64,000 nt of DNA from Eisenbergiella tayi (lineage in GTDB: Bacteria; Bacillota; Clostridia; Lachnospirales; Lachnospiraceae): positions 499,966 to 563,965 of the forward strand of contig NZ_MPDJ01000001.1 of the NCBI RefSeq assembly GCF_001881565.1. The letters are read 5' to 3'. The notes under the pieces were generated by a model. It did not search any database and had not been told where the DNA came from. It saw only the letters and a list, made by a program, of their open reading frames with translations. Each line of letters opens with the position of its first letter. Position 1 is the first letter of the stretch. Both the position numbers and the translations under genes were made by a program. This document shows positions 1 to 8,253 of the stretch, piece by piece.

Positions 1-255
1 CTCCGGCAGGGCCGCACACCAGTCCTTGTTCTCCCTGAGCCAAAGGGCATGCTTCACAAAGCTTAAAAAGGTTCCGAACTCATATTCCCCCGCATCCCGC
101 AGAGGCATGGTGCCGTAAAAGAATTTCATCAGCACGGCTTCATCCGGCGTACAGCTCCATAATTCTTCCTCCGGAATGCAGCCCGCCGCTTTCAGATACG
201 GCAGCCTTTCCCCGTACTTTTTTTCCGCATAATCCTTTAAGTGATTTGACAGCAT
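1..255 (-). CDS. Partial protein, possibly transglutaminase-like (5' part only)
   Basis: Only the first 85 codons lie in the window; the reading frame is open to position 1. The start ATG follows a purine-rich leader (AAGGAAGGGAAAGGAAAG). The visible N-terminus contains 'KFFYGTMPLRDAGEYEFGTF' followed by 'VKHALWLRENKDWC'. This resembles from memory the N-terminal helical part of bacterial transglutaminase-domain proteins of Clostridia and Bacteroidetes. The catalytic Cys-His-Asp part would lie outside the window, so the function is tentative. It is the last visible gene downstream of the first sugar-importer operon, about 95 nt after the second permease, and may be co-transcribed with it. Confidence 0.5.
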   Translation of the reverse strand, partial: MLSNHLKDYAEKKYGERLPYLKAAGCIPEEELWSCTPDEAVLMKFFYGTMPLRDAGEYEFGTFLSFVKHALWLRENKDWCAALPE

Positions 256-285
256 CTTTCCTTTCCCTTCCTTTTTACCGCCATG

Positions 286-323
286 TATGGCAGCAGTCCG
301 GGACTTCCTGAACTGCTGCCATA
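286..323. other. Intergenic inverted repeat
   Basis: An 11-bp perfect stem (TATGGCAGCAG paired with CTGCTGCCATA) with a 16-nt loop lies between the second permease and the partial gene. On the minus strand it is followed by a purine-rich ribosome binding region rather than a T-run. It is therefore more likely an mRNA processing or stability hairpin than a clean terminator. Confidence 0.6.
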
Positions 324-351
324 TATCTGTCCTTTGCTCTTATGCCTGCGA

Positions 352-1254
352 TCATCCCTTGACCGCCCCGATCATAACGCCCTTTACAAGATGCTTCTGG
401 ATTAACGGATACAAAAGCATTACGGGAAGCGACGCCACGACAATGGTGGAGTATTTCAGCAGCTCCGACATTCCCTGCAGCTTGGAAACCGCGGAAGCGT
501 CCGTCACCTGGGTCATGTCCACCTGGCTCATAATGAGGATTTCCTTCATCACTATGGTAAGGGGCTGCAGATTATCCTTATACAGATACAGCATGGCATT
601 GAAATAGTCATTCCATCTGACGACGCCATAGTACAGCGTGAGCACCGCAAGAATGGGCTTGCTTAAGGGCACCACGACGCTCAGCATATAGCGGAACGGC
701 GTGCACCCGTCCATCTGGGACGCTTCATACAGCTCATCCGGTATGGAATTCACAATATAGGTCCTGCAGATAATCATGTTGTAGGTAGACATCGCCATAG
801 GAATGATCATGGACCATCTGGTATTTATCATGCCGAGTTTATTCACCAGGATATAAGCGGGCACCATACCGCCGCTGAAATACATGGTAAAAACAAAAAA
901 CATGGACAAAAAGCCTCTGGCGCGGAATTCCTTTCTGGAAAGCGGATAAGCGCACAGCATGGTCATGACCAGATTCAGCACCGTACCTACAATCAGGTAA
1001 AATATGGAGTTTGAAAAACCGGTAAGGATCTTCTTGTTTTTAAATACCGCCGCATAACCCTTTAATGTAGGATTGACAGGGAACAGAAAAACTTTTCCGC
1101 TGACAACGGCCTGTGGATCGGAAAAAGATGCGGCAACAACATAGACAAGCGGATACAATTCTATGATCAAAACAAGCATCAGCAGGGAATAATTGACAAT
1201 GGTAAAAACCCTGTCCCCTGTACTCATCTGACGGAACTTTGATTTCTTCATCAT
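352..1254 (-). CDS. Sugar ABC transporter permease, YtcP/LplC type
   Basis: Inner-membrane permease subunit of a carbohydrate importer of the CUT1 class, 300 aa. It has a hydrophobic N-terminal helix (about residues 17-40) and several further membrane segments. The cytoplasmic EAA loop reads ELYEASQMDGCTP, the site where the ATPase docks. The C-terminus ends in GVMIGAVKG, the ending typical of the YtcP half of LplB/YtcP pairs. Its ATG ATG start follows GGGGGAAGAGA, and it begins 12 nt after the LplB-type permease, so the two are translated from one message. It should form a heterodimer with that neighbour and receive sugar from the lipoprotein at 2271-3941. Confidence 0.93.
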   Translation of the reverse strand: MMKKSKFRQMSTGDRVFTIVNYSLLMLVLIIELYPLVYVVAASFSDPQAVVSGKVFLFPVNPTLKGYAAVFKNKKILTGFSNSIFYLIVGTVLNLVMTMLCAYPLSRKEFRARGFLSMFFVFTMYFSGGMVPAYILVNKLGMINTRWSMIIPMAMSTYNMIICRTYIVNSIPDELYEASQMDGCTPFRYMLSVVVPLSKPILAVLTLYYGVVRWNDYFNAMLYLYKDNLQPLTIVMKEILIMSQVDMTQVTDASAVSKLQGMSELLKYSTIVVASLPVMLLYPLIQKHLVKGVMIGAVKG

Positions 1255-1266
1255 TCTCTTCCCCCT

Positions 1267-2199
1267 TTACCACAAACCGGTTTCTGTAAGCTTTTTACAG
1301 ATTTGATTGACGGCTACCAAAAGGACGAAGGATACCACAGACTGGAACAGACCTGCGGCCGTGGAAAAACCAAAGTTGGAATTCACTACACCCACCTTAT
1401 ACACGAAGGTGGAAATAACCTCTGACACGGAGGTGTTCAGTGAATTCTGCATCAGATATATTTTATCCATACCGATATTTACAATATTGGAACAGCTGAA
1501 TATCAGCATGATAACAATGGTGGGAAGGATACAGGGAATATCCACATGGATAATTCTCTGGATTCTGGTGGCTCCGTCCACAATGGCCGCCTCCTGCAGT
1601 TCCGGGCTCACGCCGGAAAGGGCTGCTATGTAAATAATGGAAGAATAGCCTGCCGTCTGCCATACGCCGCTCCATACATAGAGCGAACGGAATAGCCCCG
1701 CATCTCCGAAGAAGTTGATGGGGTTCATCCCCAGCTTCTGTAGAATCATATTGATAACGCCGCTCCGCAGATCCATCATCTGCATCATCATACCTACTAA
1801 TACTACCACAGAAATGAAATAAGGGGCATAGGTAATCATCTGAATTGTTTTTTTATAGGTCTTATTTCTGATTTCGTTGATACCGATAGCCAGCAGGATG
1901 GGGATAGGGAAATTGACCACTAATGTATAAATTCCCAGAATTACCGTATTCTTTATAACCGTGACACTGCTGGTCGATGTGAGAAACTGTTTAAAATATT
2001 TTAATCCGACCCAATCGCTTCCGAAAATTCCTTTACGGATACTGTAATCCTTAAAAGCGATTACGATTCCCCCCATGGGAATATAGGCAAAAACAATCGC
2101 ATAAATTACCGGCAGCGCTATAATTGCCCAGAACTGCCAGTTGGATGTTCTCATTTTACTTTTTTTCCTGGCGGGCACGGCCCCTGTTTTCCTTGACAT
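1267..2199 (-). CDS. Sugar ABC transporter permease, LplB type
   Basis: Membrane permease of 310 aa, partner of the YtcP-type permease just downstream. The N-terminus is basic, followed by a first membrane helix (about 22-42) and the family-typical 'FAYIPMGGIVIAFKDY'. The EAA loop is ELQEAAIVDGATR. The start ATG has a strong AAAAGGAGG ribosome binding site. LplB-family permeases import oligosaccharides, but the substrate cannot be read from the sequence. The gene follows the solute-binding protein after a gap containing a hairpin, the same layout as in the other two importer operons here. Confidence 0.93.
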   Translation of the reverse strand: MSRKTGAVPARKKSKMRTSNWQFWAIIALPVIYAIVFAYIPMGGIVIAFKDYSIRKGIFGSDWVGLKYFKQFLTSTSSVTVIKNTVILGIYTLVVNFPIPILLAIGINEIRNKTYKKTIQMITYAPYFISVVVLVGMMMQMMDLRSGVINMILQKLGMNPINFFGDAGLFRSLYVWSGVWQTAGYSSIIYIAALSGVSPELQEAAIVDGATRIQRIIHVDIPCILPTIVIMLIFSCSNIVNIGMDKIYLMQNSLNTSVSEVISTFVYKVGVVNSNFGFSTAAGLFQSVVSFVLLVAVNQICKKLTETGLW

Positions 2200-2218
2200 A
2201 CAAGTCCCTCCTTTTGAT

Positions 2219-2248
2219 ACGGCTGCCCGCCAATCAGCGGACAGCCGT
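2219..2248 (-). other. Hairpin between binding-protein gene and permease gene
   Basis: ACGGCTG pairs with CAGCCGT, with an inner CGC/GCG pair, in the junction after the solute-binding-protein stop. No T-run follows. Such hairpins commonly protect the 3' end of the abundant binding-protein message and reduce read-through to the permeases. Confidence 0.6.
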
Positions 2249-2270
2249 AATCTGCCTTCTCCTGTTTAAT

Positions 2271-3941
2271 TTACTTATTTGCCCTGTCATAAGCAGTCTG
2301 GTAAACATCCAGAAGGGTGGACAAACCTGCCTTATCCATTGTATTCAAATAGCTGTCCCACTCAGCGTCAATATCCTTTGCCCCGGTCATAAAAGCTACG
2401 GAGTTTTCTTCGATGATCTTTTCGATTTCAACCGCTATGGTAGAAACCTCGGTGCTCTCTTCATCCGTTACCTTTAATTCATTCAGGTTAATGATATTGC
2501 TGCTTGCCCCATAAGGCTCATATAATTCTTCCGTGGCATCGAACAAGAGTCTTTCCAGTCCTTCCGGTGCATACGGATCCACATCAGCATCAACGGCCTG
2601 TCCCAGACGGTAAGCTTCGGGAGCCACACGGATACCTACATCCTGCCAGTCATGGTTCTGGGCTTCTGCGGAATAAACATTCAGCACTTCATATAAAGCG
2701 GGTTCCCCGTTCAGGCCAACCTTGCCTTCCGGATTCAGAACCCAGTCGGTTCCTTCATCCGCGCCGTACTGGGAACAAAGATCCCCTGTTTCGCTGTAGA
2801 AGGTATCCACCCAGCGGAGAGCGGCTTCCACATTTTTACAATTGTCGGTAATACATACCGCACCGGAGCTTACGCCATAGTTCGGCATGGTCCATGCAAT
2901 TTTTGTTCCGTCCGGGCCTTCAATAGGGGCCATGCAGGAATAATGTCTGTACAGTTCATTATTGGATGCCGAGTCAATCGCATCTGAAATCGTTCCGGAT
3001 GTAAAGAACAGTACCGGTTCATCCGCCTGATTAACCAGAGTCTTCATCTGCTCACCGGTCTGGGTGAAGTCGCCGTCATAGATAGCGCCCTTCTTATAAA
3101 GTTCGTTGATAAATTTCAGGCCTTCCTTATATGCATCGCTTGTAGCAACGCTTACCACTTTATTCGTATCCGAATCCAGGGCTATGTAATCTCTCACATT
3201 AAAGGTTTCCGACTTGATGGGCACAAAGGTATAGGCTCCCATCAGCCAGTCCTGCATACGTGAAAACCAGCCTTCCTGCGCGCCGGCCACTGCAATGCCG
3301 TCCGGCTTATATTCCAGGAACTTGGTGCATACATCCATGAATTCCTCAGTGGTAGTCGGGATTTCACATCCTATCTGATCCAGCAGGTACGTATTTACCC
3401 ACATTTTCCTTGCATACTTACAATGATAACAGTCATTGATATTGGCCATGGAATAAATTTTCCCGTCGGTTTCACGGGTCACGCCCAGATCATAATCTCC
3501 CATAACCTTCAGATAATTAGGAACATTTTCTTCCGTCAGATAATCATCCAGGGGAATGAAAATGCCTTCCTTAACACCATACTTGGCAATATTGGGGCTT
3601 ACGCCGAAAATAATATCCGGATAGTCGTCGGACTGCAGGATCATATTCAGTTTTTCTTCCCAGTCATCACGTCCGCCGGTCACGAAGCTCATATGGATTC
3701 CCGTCTTTTCTTCCATATACTTTGTGAAATCGTTGGTCGCAAAATCTTCCACGTTCGGCATGCTCATGGTGAACATGGTCATATCAATGGTACCGTCCTT
3801 TACAATAGGATAGGTGCCCGCATCATTTAATTCAACGGAGGCGGAGTCTCCTCCTTTGGAAGAACCGCAGCCCGCCAGCAGACCGGCAGACATTGCGATC
3901 GCTGTTCCGAAAACAATCATCTTTTTCAAACTTTTTATCAT
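2271..3941 (-). CDS. Extracellular solute-binding lipoprotein of sugar ABC importer
   Basis: Surface lipoprotein of 556 aa that would capture a sugar outside the cell and deliver it to the two permeases downstream. The N-terminus is a lipoprotein signal: basic residues, a hydrophobic stretch, then the lipobox LLAGC with the lipidated Cys at about residue 25, followed by a Gly/Ser-rich tether. The length fits the large (about 500-560 aa) LplA/YtcQ-like binding proteins. Its start follows GGGGTGGTAAAAT. The membrane-bound AraC regulator upstream (4225-6483) is on the same strand and is the likely controller. The ligand is unknown. Confidence 0.92.
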   Translation of the reverse strand: MIKSLKKMIVFGTAIAMSAGLLAGCGSSKGGDSASVELNDAGTYPIVKDGTIDMTMFTMSMPNVEDFATNDFTKYMEEKTGIHMSFVTGGRDDWEEKLNMILQSDDYPDIIFGVSPNIAKYGVKEGIFIPLDDYLTEENVPNYLKVMGDYDLGVTRETDGKIYSMANINDCYHCKYARKMWVNTYLLDQIGCEIPTTTEEFMDVCTKFLEYKPDGIAVAGAQEGWFSRMQDWLMGAYTFVPIKSETFNVRDYIALDSDTNKVVSVATSDAYKEGLKFINELYKKGAIYDGDFTQTGEQMKTLVNQADEPVLFFTSGTISDAIDSASNNELYRHYSCMAPIEGPDGTKIAWTMPNYGVSSGAVCITDNCKNVEAALRWVDTFYSETGDLCSQYGADEGTDWVLNPEGKVGLNGEPALYEVLNVYSAEAQNHDWQDVGIRVAPEAYRLGQAVDADVDPYAPEGLERLLFDATEELYEPYGASSNIINLNELKVTDEESTEVSTIAVEIEKIIEENSVAFMTGAKDIDAEWDSYLNTMDKAGLSTLLDVYQTAYDRANK

Positions 3942-4224
3942 ATTTTACCACCCCGTATTATGTATCTGAAAACAAATACATAGATACTTTCCTCTCCTTA
4001 AGTTTTGGTTCATGCCGCATGAAATTGTTGAATAACGCTTTGAAAATCTCCCGAAATTAAAGATGATGTCCAAAATGACGGATTATTAATTTGGAGCGCC
4101 CCATTAACCTGTCAATTAGCACATCATTCTTTTCTTTTCATATGTTATTTTATCCAACTTGCTCACTAATGCGCAACATACAATCTTTGATTTCACCAGA
4201 CATTTTTTCAAAGTGCCCAAAACT
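3942..4224 (-). promoter_or_regulatory. Control region of the first importer operon
   Basis: This 283-bp gap between the AraC regulator stop and the binding-protein start holds no gene. On the minus strand it contains TTGACA (near 4115) without a well-spaced -10 box. It also contains a cre-like sequence, TTCAAAGCGTTATTCAA, near 4030-4050, which loosely matches the CcpA operator consensus. Both assignments are weak. Confidence 0.35.
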
Positions 4225-6483
4225 TCAAAATCTTTTCTGATAATCGCTGGGCGCAACGCCCACAACACGCTTAAAAGCCCTCCTGAAAGAATAGTCACTG
4301 CTGTATCCCACAGCCGCCGCAACATCCTGTACTGCCCTTCCTTCTTTTAAATATTCCTGTGCACAGCGTATCCTTCGTATCTCCAGATAGGAGGAAAAGC
4401 TGACACCGAACATTTTTTTAAAATCACGGTACAATTTTTTATCCGGTATGCCAAGCCAATCGGCCACGATTACCAGGCTGAAATCGTCCCGGGAAAAATC
4501 ACGTTCTATTTTTTCTTCTATTTTCTTTTTCAGTTCTTCATCCTGATCATCTGTCTGCTCTTTTTTGTCGGCAAAATAACGCCACGTGTCAAAAATACAT
4601 CGTTCCATATCGGAGGCGGTTTTGACATGCTGCACCTGATTCATGATCCTGACAGACTGCTCCCCGCCGCACTTGTCGTCCAGACAGCGCAGGACAATGC
4701 AGCGCAGCAGTTCCAGGTTCTGTCCCATAGGCCCGCTTCCGGGTATCTTCAGGTAATTATCCATCACCTGCTCCATCAGTTTGCACAGCTGCTCCTCGGT
4801 ACCGCCCTTTATGGTATTTTCCAGCTGCATTTCCAGCTCCACGGGAAATACCACATGCTGATGCCGGGGAATATCCTCCAGGATAAGAGGCATTCTCATC
4901 TTATAATACTGGGCATATTCGCAAATCCTGCATACATGCTCATATTCCTCGGAAACCGCAAAGGGCGAATCCGCCGGATCGCTGATTCCCGTATATATAT
5001 TAATGGGAAACTGGCTGTATAAGGCGTAATTCACCTTTTCAAACAGCCGTTTGAGATCACGGTTTTCCAGCCCGTCCTCCCCGCAGGGAACCACGAGTAT
5101 GTACGAAAACGGTTCCATATTGATCATCCAGTAACAGCACGGCAGACACCGGGTCAGTTCCTCTTTCAGCGCCTCCTCAAGAATCTCCGGGGACTTCAGC
5201 ATTTCATGCTTTTCGGAATCTCTCATCACAAGCTTAACCAGAAAGCACGGAAGATTTACCGAAAAGGTAATTCCCATGGTTTCCATTTCATTCTTTATCT
5301 CTTCCTCAGAATCATAGCTTCCGTAAAAAATTTTTCTGATAATTCCGTCTCTTGCCCACTGATACTGCTTATCCACAGTGGTCTGCAAATCCTCCACATG
5401 CTCCAGGACCCCGCCGAAATTCTTCCATATGTCGGTGGGCTTTTCCTGATATGTTACTTTTTCCGGATATTTTTCAGTGAACTTAACATACCGCTCTATC
5501 ACCGGCCTGCGGCTGTTCCAATACCAGAGGCATATGGCGACCCCAATCAAAACAGACAGGATGCAAAGCAGTAGAATCACATATTTTCCGGGACCGATTT
5601 TGGAAAGCAGCTCTTTTCTGGGAATCACGGTAATTAAAGACCACTGATTATAATCGGTGGGCACCTTATTTATAGTAACGGAGCCGGAGCTCCAGCCAAT
5701 TTCCTCCACATAATCCTTCCAATACCCATTTTCAGGAACCGGCTCCTCTCCCCTGTCATGCTGGGCATAGGCATACAAAACATCACCGTCGCTGTCGGTC
5801 AGGAAAGCTACCCCTTCATCATTTCCCAGGGTGCTGTGCAGCAATGTCTTGATCTGTGCCTTGTCTATCTCAATGACAACAATACCGTCCTCTTTTCCAA
5901 AGCCCTCATAATTAAAGTTCTGAAGGATGAGAAAGCTCCCCTGGCCTTCGTCGCTCTTATCATATACCAGATTATTCGGCCCCAGCTTATACAGCTTATC
6001 CATCAGAGTCTCATAGGTTTCGCTGTTTCTCACTATGGCTACCGTTGACATCCCTCTTTCATTATTGGGAATCACCTGGGGAATCTGGATCATATAAGTA
6101 TCCCCTGCCGGAAAAATGCAGATCGTTTTCACAAACCGGTTCAACAGGGCATAATCAGGATAGGACTTCGCCAGCTCATATACTTTATAGTAATGACCTG
6201 TTCCCAGAAATTCACTTCTGTCATCCATATATTTTTTAAGCTTACTGTCACTGCTGATATATTTTCCGATATTCGTCAGCTGATCCAATTCCTTGTTAAA
6301 GGTCACCGCTGCCTCTTTTGACAGATTCTGAGCCTTTTCCTTCTGGATATTCAACAGGGCATCCTGCATTGTAATATAAATCACAATAATAGCAACTGTC
6401 GGCGCCAGAATGATCGCCAGATACGAAAAAAGCAGCCGCATGGAAGCTGTCCGCATTTTGGGTATTTTCAGATATTGTTTCAT
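4225..6483 (-). CDS. Membrane-anchored AraC-family transcriptional regulator
   Basis: Protein of 752 aa that combines a sensor and a DNA-binding domain in one chain. A first membrane helix lies at about 17-40, followed by an extracellular domain of about 250 residues and a second helix at about 298-320 ('VILLLCILSVLIGVAICLWYW'). A cytoplasmic linker follows, then a C-terminal AraC helix-turn-helix pair (about 650-752, ending VAPSDYQKRF). There is no histidine kinase or receiver domain, so signalling is probably direct rather than by phosphotransfer. It lies upstream of, and on the same strand as, the binding-protein operon and probably senses its sugar or the loaded binding protein. Confidence 0.88.
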   Translation of the reverse strand: MKQYLKIPKMRTASMRLLFSYLAIILAPTVAIIVIYITMQDALLNIQKEKAQNLSKEAAVTFNKELDQLTNIGKYISSDSKLKKYMDDRSEFLGTGHYYKVYELAKSYPDYALLNRFVKTICIFPAGDTYMIQIPQVIPNNERGMSTVAIVRNSETYETLMDKLYKLGPNNLVYDKSDEGQGSFLILQNFNYEGFGKEDGIVVIEIDKAQIKTLLHSTLGNDEGVAFLTDSDGDVLYAYAQHDRGEEPVPENGYWKDYVEEIGWSSGSVTINKVPTDYNQWSLITVIPRKELLSKIGPGKYVILLLCILSVLIGVAICLWYWNSRRPVIERYVKFTEKYPEKVTYQEKPTDIWKNFGGVLEHVEDLQTTVDKQYQWARDGIIRKIFYGSYDSEEEIKNEMETMGITFSVNLPCFLVKLVMRDSEKHEMLKSPEILEEALKEELTRCLPCCYWMINMEPFSYILVVPCGEDGLENRDLKRLFEKVNYALYSQFPINIYTGISDPADSPFAVSEEYEHVCRICEYAQYYKMRMPLILEDIPRHQHVVFPVELEMQLENTIKGGTEEQLCKLMEQVMDNYLKIPGSGPMGQNLELLRCIVLRCLDDKCGGEQSVRIMNQVQHVKTASDMERCIFDTWRYFADKKEQTDDQDEELKKKIEEKIERDFSRDDFSLVIVADWLGIPDKKLYRDFKKMFGVSFSSYLEIRRIRCAQEYLKEGRAVQDVAAAVGYSSDYSFRRAFKRVVGVAPSDYQKRF

Positions 6484-6559
6484 GACACGCCCACTTCTTC
6501 CTGTGTAAATTTTATTTTACGGATCCGGTACTCGCAGAACCTGAAAATAAAAAGGCCGT

Positions 6560-6600
6560 CCGTACACGGAAAAAGCATAAAAGTATCTTGCTTTTTCCGT
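6560..6600 (-). terminator. Probable terminator after the GH29 gene
   Basis: A 12-bp perfect stem (ACGGAAAAAGCA with TGCTTTTTCCGT, 6566-6600) lies downstream of the fucosidase stop. On the minus strand a T-rich stretch (TTTTTATTTT) follows about 16 nt later, so the T-run is displaced. The rest of the 286-bp gap 6484-6769 shows nothing else recognisable. Confidence 0.5.
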
Positions 6601-6769
6601 ATCCAGGCTGCCACATTACTGCCTCTATTTCCTCATCATATGTTCCAATCCCATATAATTCCAGCTCTGCTCTGTATTTTTCCTAAAACAACCCCCTGCA
6701 AAATACTGATACCTTGTACATTATACAATAACTATACAGGAATTGGTAGATATATAATCCTTTTTTTCT

Positions 6770-8077
6770 TTAATCTTCCATTTCCACTTTCAGCACATAA
6801 TCGGTGCTGTCAGGGAGAACAGGGTTCGGGCCCAGATCTGCGAACACAATATCCGGATAATCACTGTGTACCCAGCTTGTGGAAACCGGAAGCTCATATC
6901 CGTCCGCCAGAGCACGGATCCCCTTTACCTTTGTTTTGTCGAGGCCTATAAGAGGAACCGGGCCGATTGTATTTTCATACATATGGAAGTAGTAGGTATT
7001 CCCTTTTCTTGTAACCCGTCCATAATCGGGCTTGGGAACATCCGCGATCCCACAGCCGTAAATACTCTCCTTGTTCTTTTTCATCCAACGCCCGATTTCC
7101 GCCAGAATCTCCACCGACTGCGGAGGGAAGTTCCCATAGGCATCAGGGCCCACATTCAGGAGCATGTTGCCGCCTTTGGAAACACATTCCACCAGCTTCT
7201 TGATGAGCATGGGAGCGGGTTTGTAGTATTGATCCGTTCCGCAGTAGCCCCAATGATTGTTCATTGTCACACAGGCTTCCCAGGCCAGAGGATTTCCTTC
7301 TATGTCCGCAAGGCCTTCCGGAGGGATAATCTGCTCGGGACTCACGAAGTCGCCATGATAAGGAGTGGGATTGCATTCTGCCAGCGAACCTCTTCCTTCC
7401 CCGCTCACTTCAAGACGATTGTCTATGATCACCTGCGGCTGCAGGGAACGCACCATATTTATCAGCTTGGTGGCTCCCCATTTTTCTCCCCTCATATCAT
7501 CGTAGGAAAAATCAAACCAGAGGAGATCCAGCTGTCCGTAATTGGTACAGATTTCTTCCACCTGTTTATGCATGTAATCCACATAACGGCTGAAATCCCG
7601 GTTCTCATTTCCGCATTCCGGATGATTGCGCATGGGATGATTCCTGTCCTGATAATGAGGATAATCTTCATGATACCAGTCAAGCAGAGTGAAATAAAGG
7701 CCTACCTTCAGCCCTTCCGCACGGACTGCATCCACATATTCCCGCACCAGATCCCGCCCGGCCTTTGTGTTGGTTGCCTTATACTCCGTATATTTGCTGT
7801 CAAACAGACAGAATCCGTCGTGGTGCTTGGCTGTCAGAACCATATATTTCATTCCGGCTTCCTTTGCCATGCGCGCCCATTCTTTCGGATTGAAGTCTCT
7901 GGCGTCGAACTCCTCAAAATATTTCTGATACTCTTCTTTGGTCATTTCCTCCGTGCTGCGGATCCATTCGCCGCGGGCGGGAATGGAATACAGGCCCCAA
8001 TGGATAAACATACCGAATCTGGCATCCCGGTACCATTCCATCCGTTTGTCATACTCTTCTCTGTTAAACTGATACAT
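6770..8077 (-). CDS. Alpha-L-fucosidase, glycoside hydrolase family 29
   Basis: Hydrolase of 435 aa that removes L-fucose from oligosaccharides by a retaining mechanism. It carries the family hallmarks 'FGMFIHWGLYS' (about 21-31), the HHDGF motif (85-89) and 'LLWFDF' with the probable catalytic nucleophile Asp189. The start was chosen at the ATG preceded by GGAAGGAGAGG; an in-frame start 24 codons upstream lacks a ribosome binding site. There is no signal peptide, so it should act in the cytoplasm on imported sugars. It is compact for the family (no C-terminal carbohydrate-binding domain). It follows the large rhamnosidase with a gap of 176 nt. Confidence 0.92.
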   Translation of the reverse strand: MYQFNREEYDKRMEWYRDARFGMFIHWGLYSIPARGEWIRSTEEMTKEEYQKYFEEFDARDFNPKEWARMAKEAGMKYMVLTAKHHDGFCLFDSKYTEYKATNTKAGRDLVREYVDAVRAEGLKVGLYFTLLDWYHEDYPHYQDRNHPMRNHPECGNENRDFSRYVDYMHKQVEEICTNYGQLDLLWFDFSYDDMRGEKWGATKLINMVRSLQPQVIIDNRLEVSGEGRGSLAECNPTPYHGDFVSPEQIIPPEGLADIEGNPLAWEACVTMNNHWGYCGTDQYYKPAPMLIKKLVECVSKGGNMLLNVGPDAYGNFPPQSVEILAEIGRWMKKNKESIYGCGIADVPKPDYGRVTRKGNTYYFHMYENTIGPVPLIGLDKTKVKGIRALADGYELPVSTSWVHSDYPDIVFADLGPNPVLPDSTDYVLKVEMED

Positions 8078-8253
8078 AACCTCTCCTTCCCTGCGTGCCC
8101 CCTTACCCCGGCCTGTCCGTCCGAATGCAGCAGACAGACCGGAAAACATCGCAGTTATGTGATATTTTTATCTTCTGGTTATATTTTATCTGATTCAGCA
8201 GACGATTGCTACATACAATTATTTTTTTGCCATACATTTTCAGCATATTTGTC

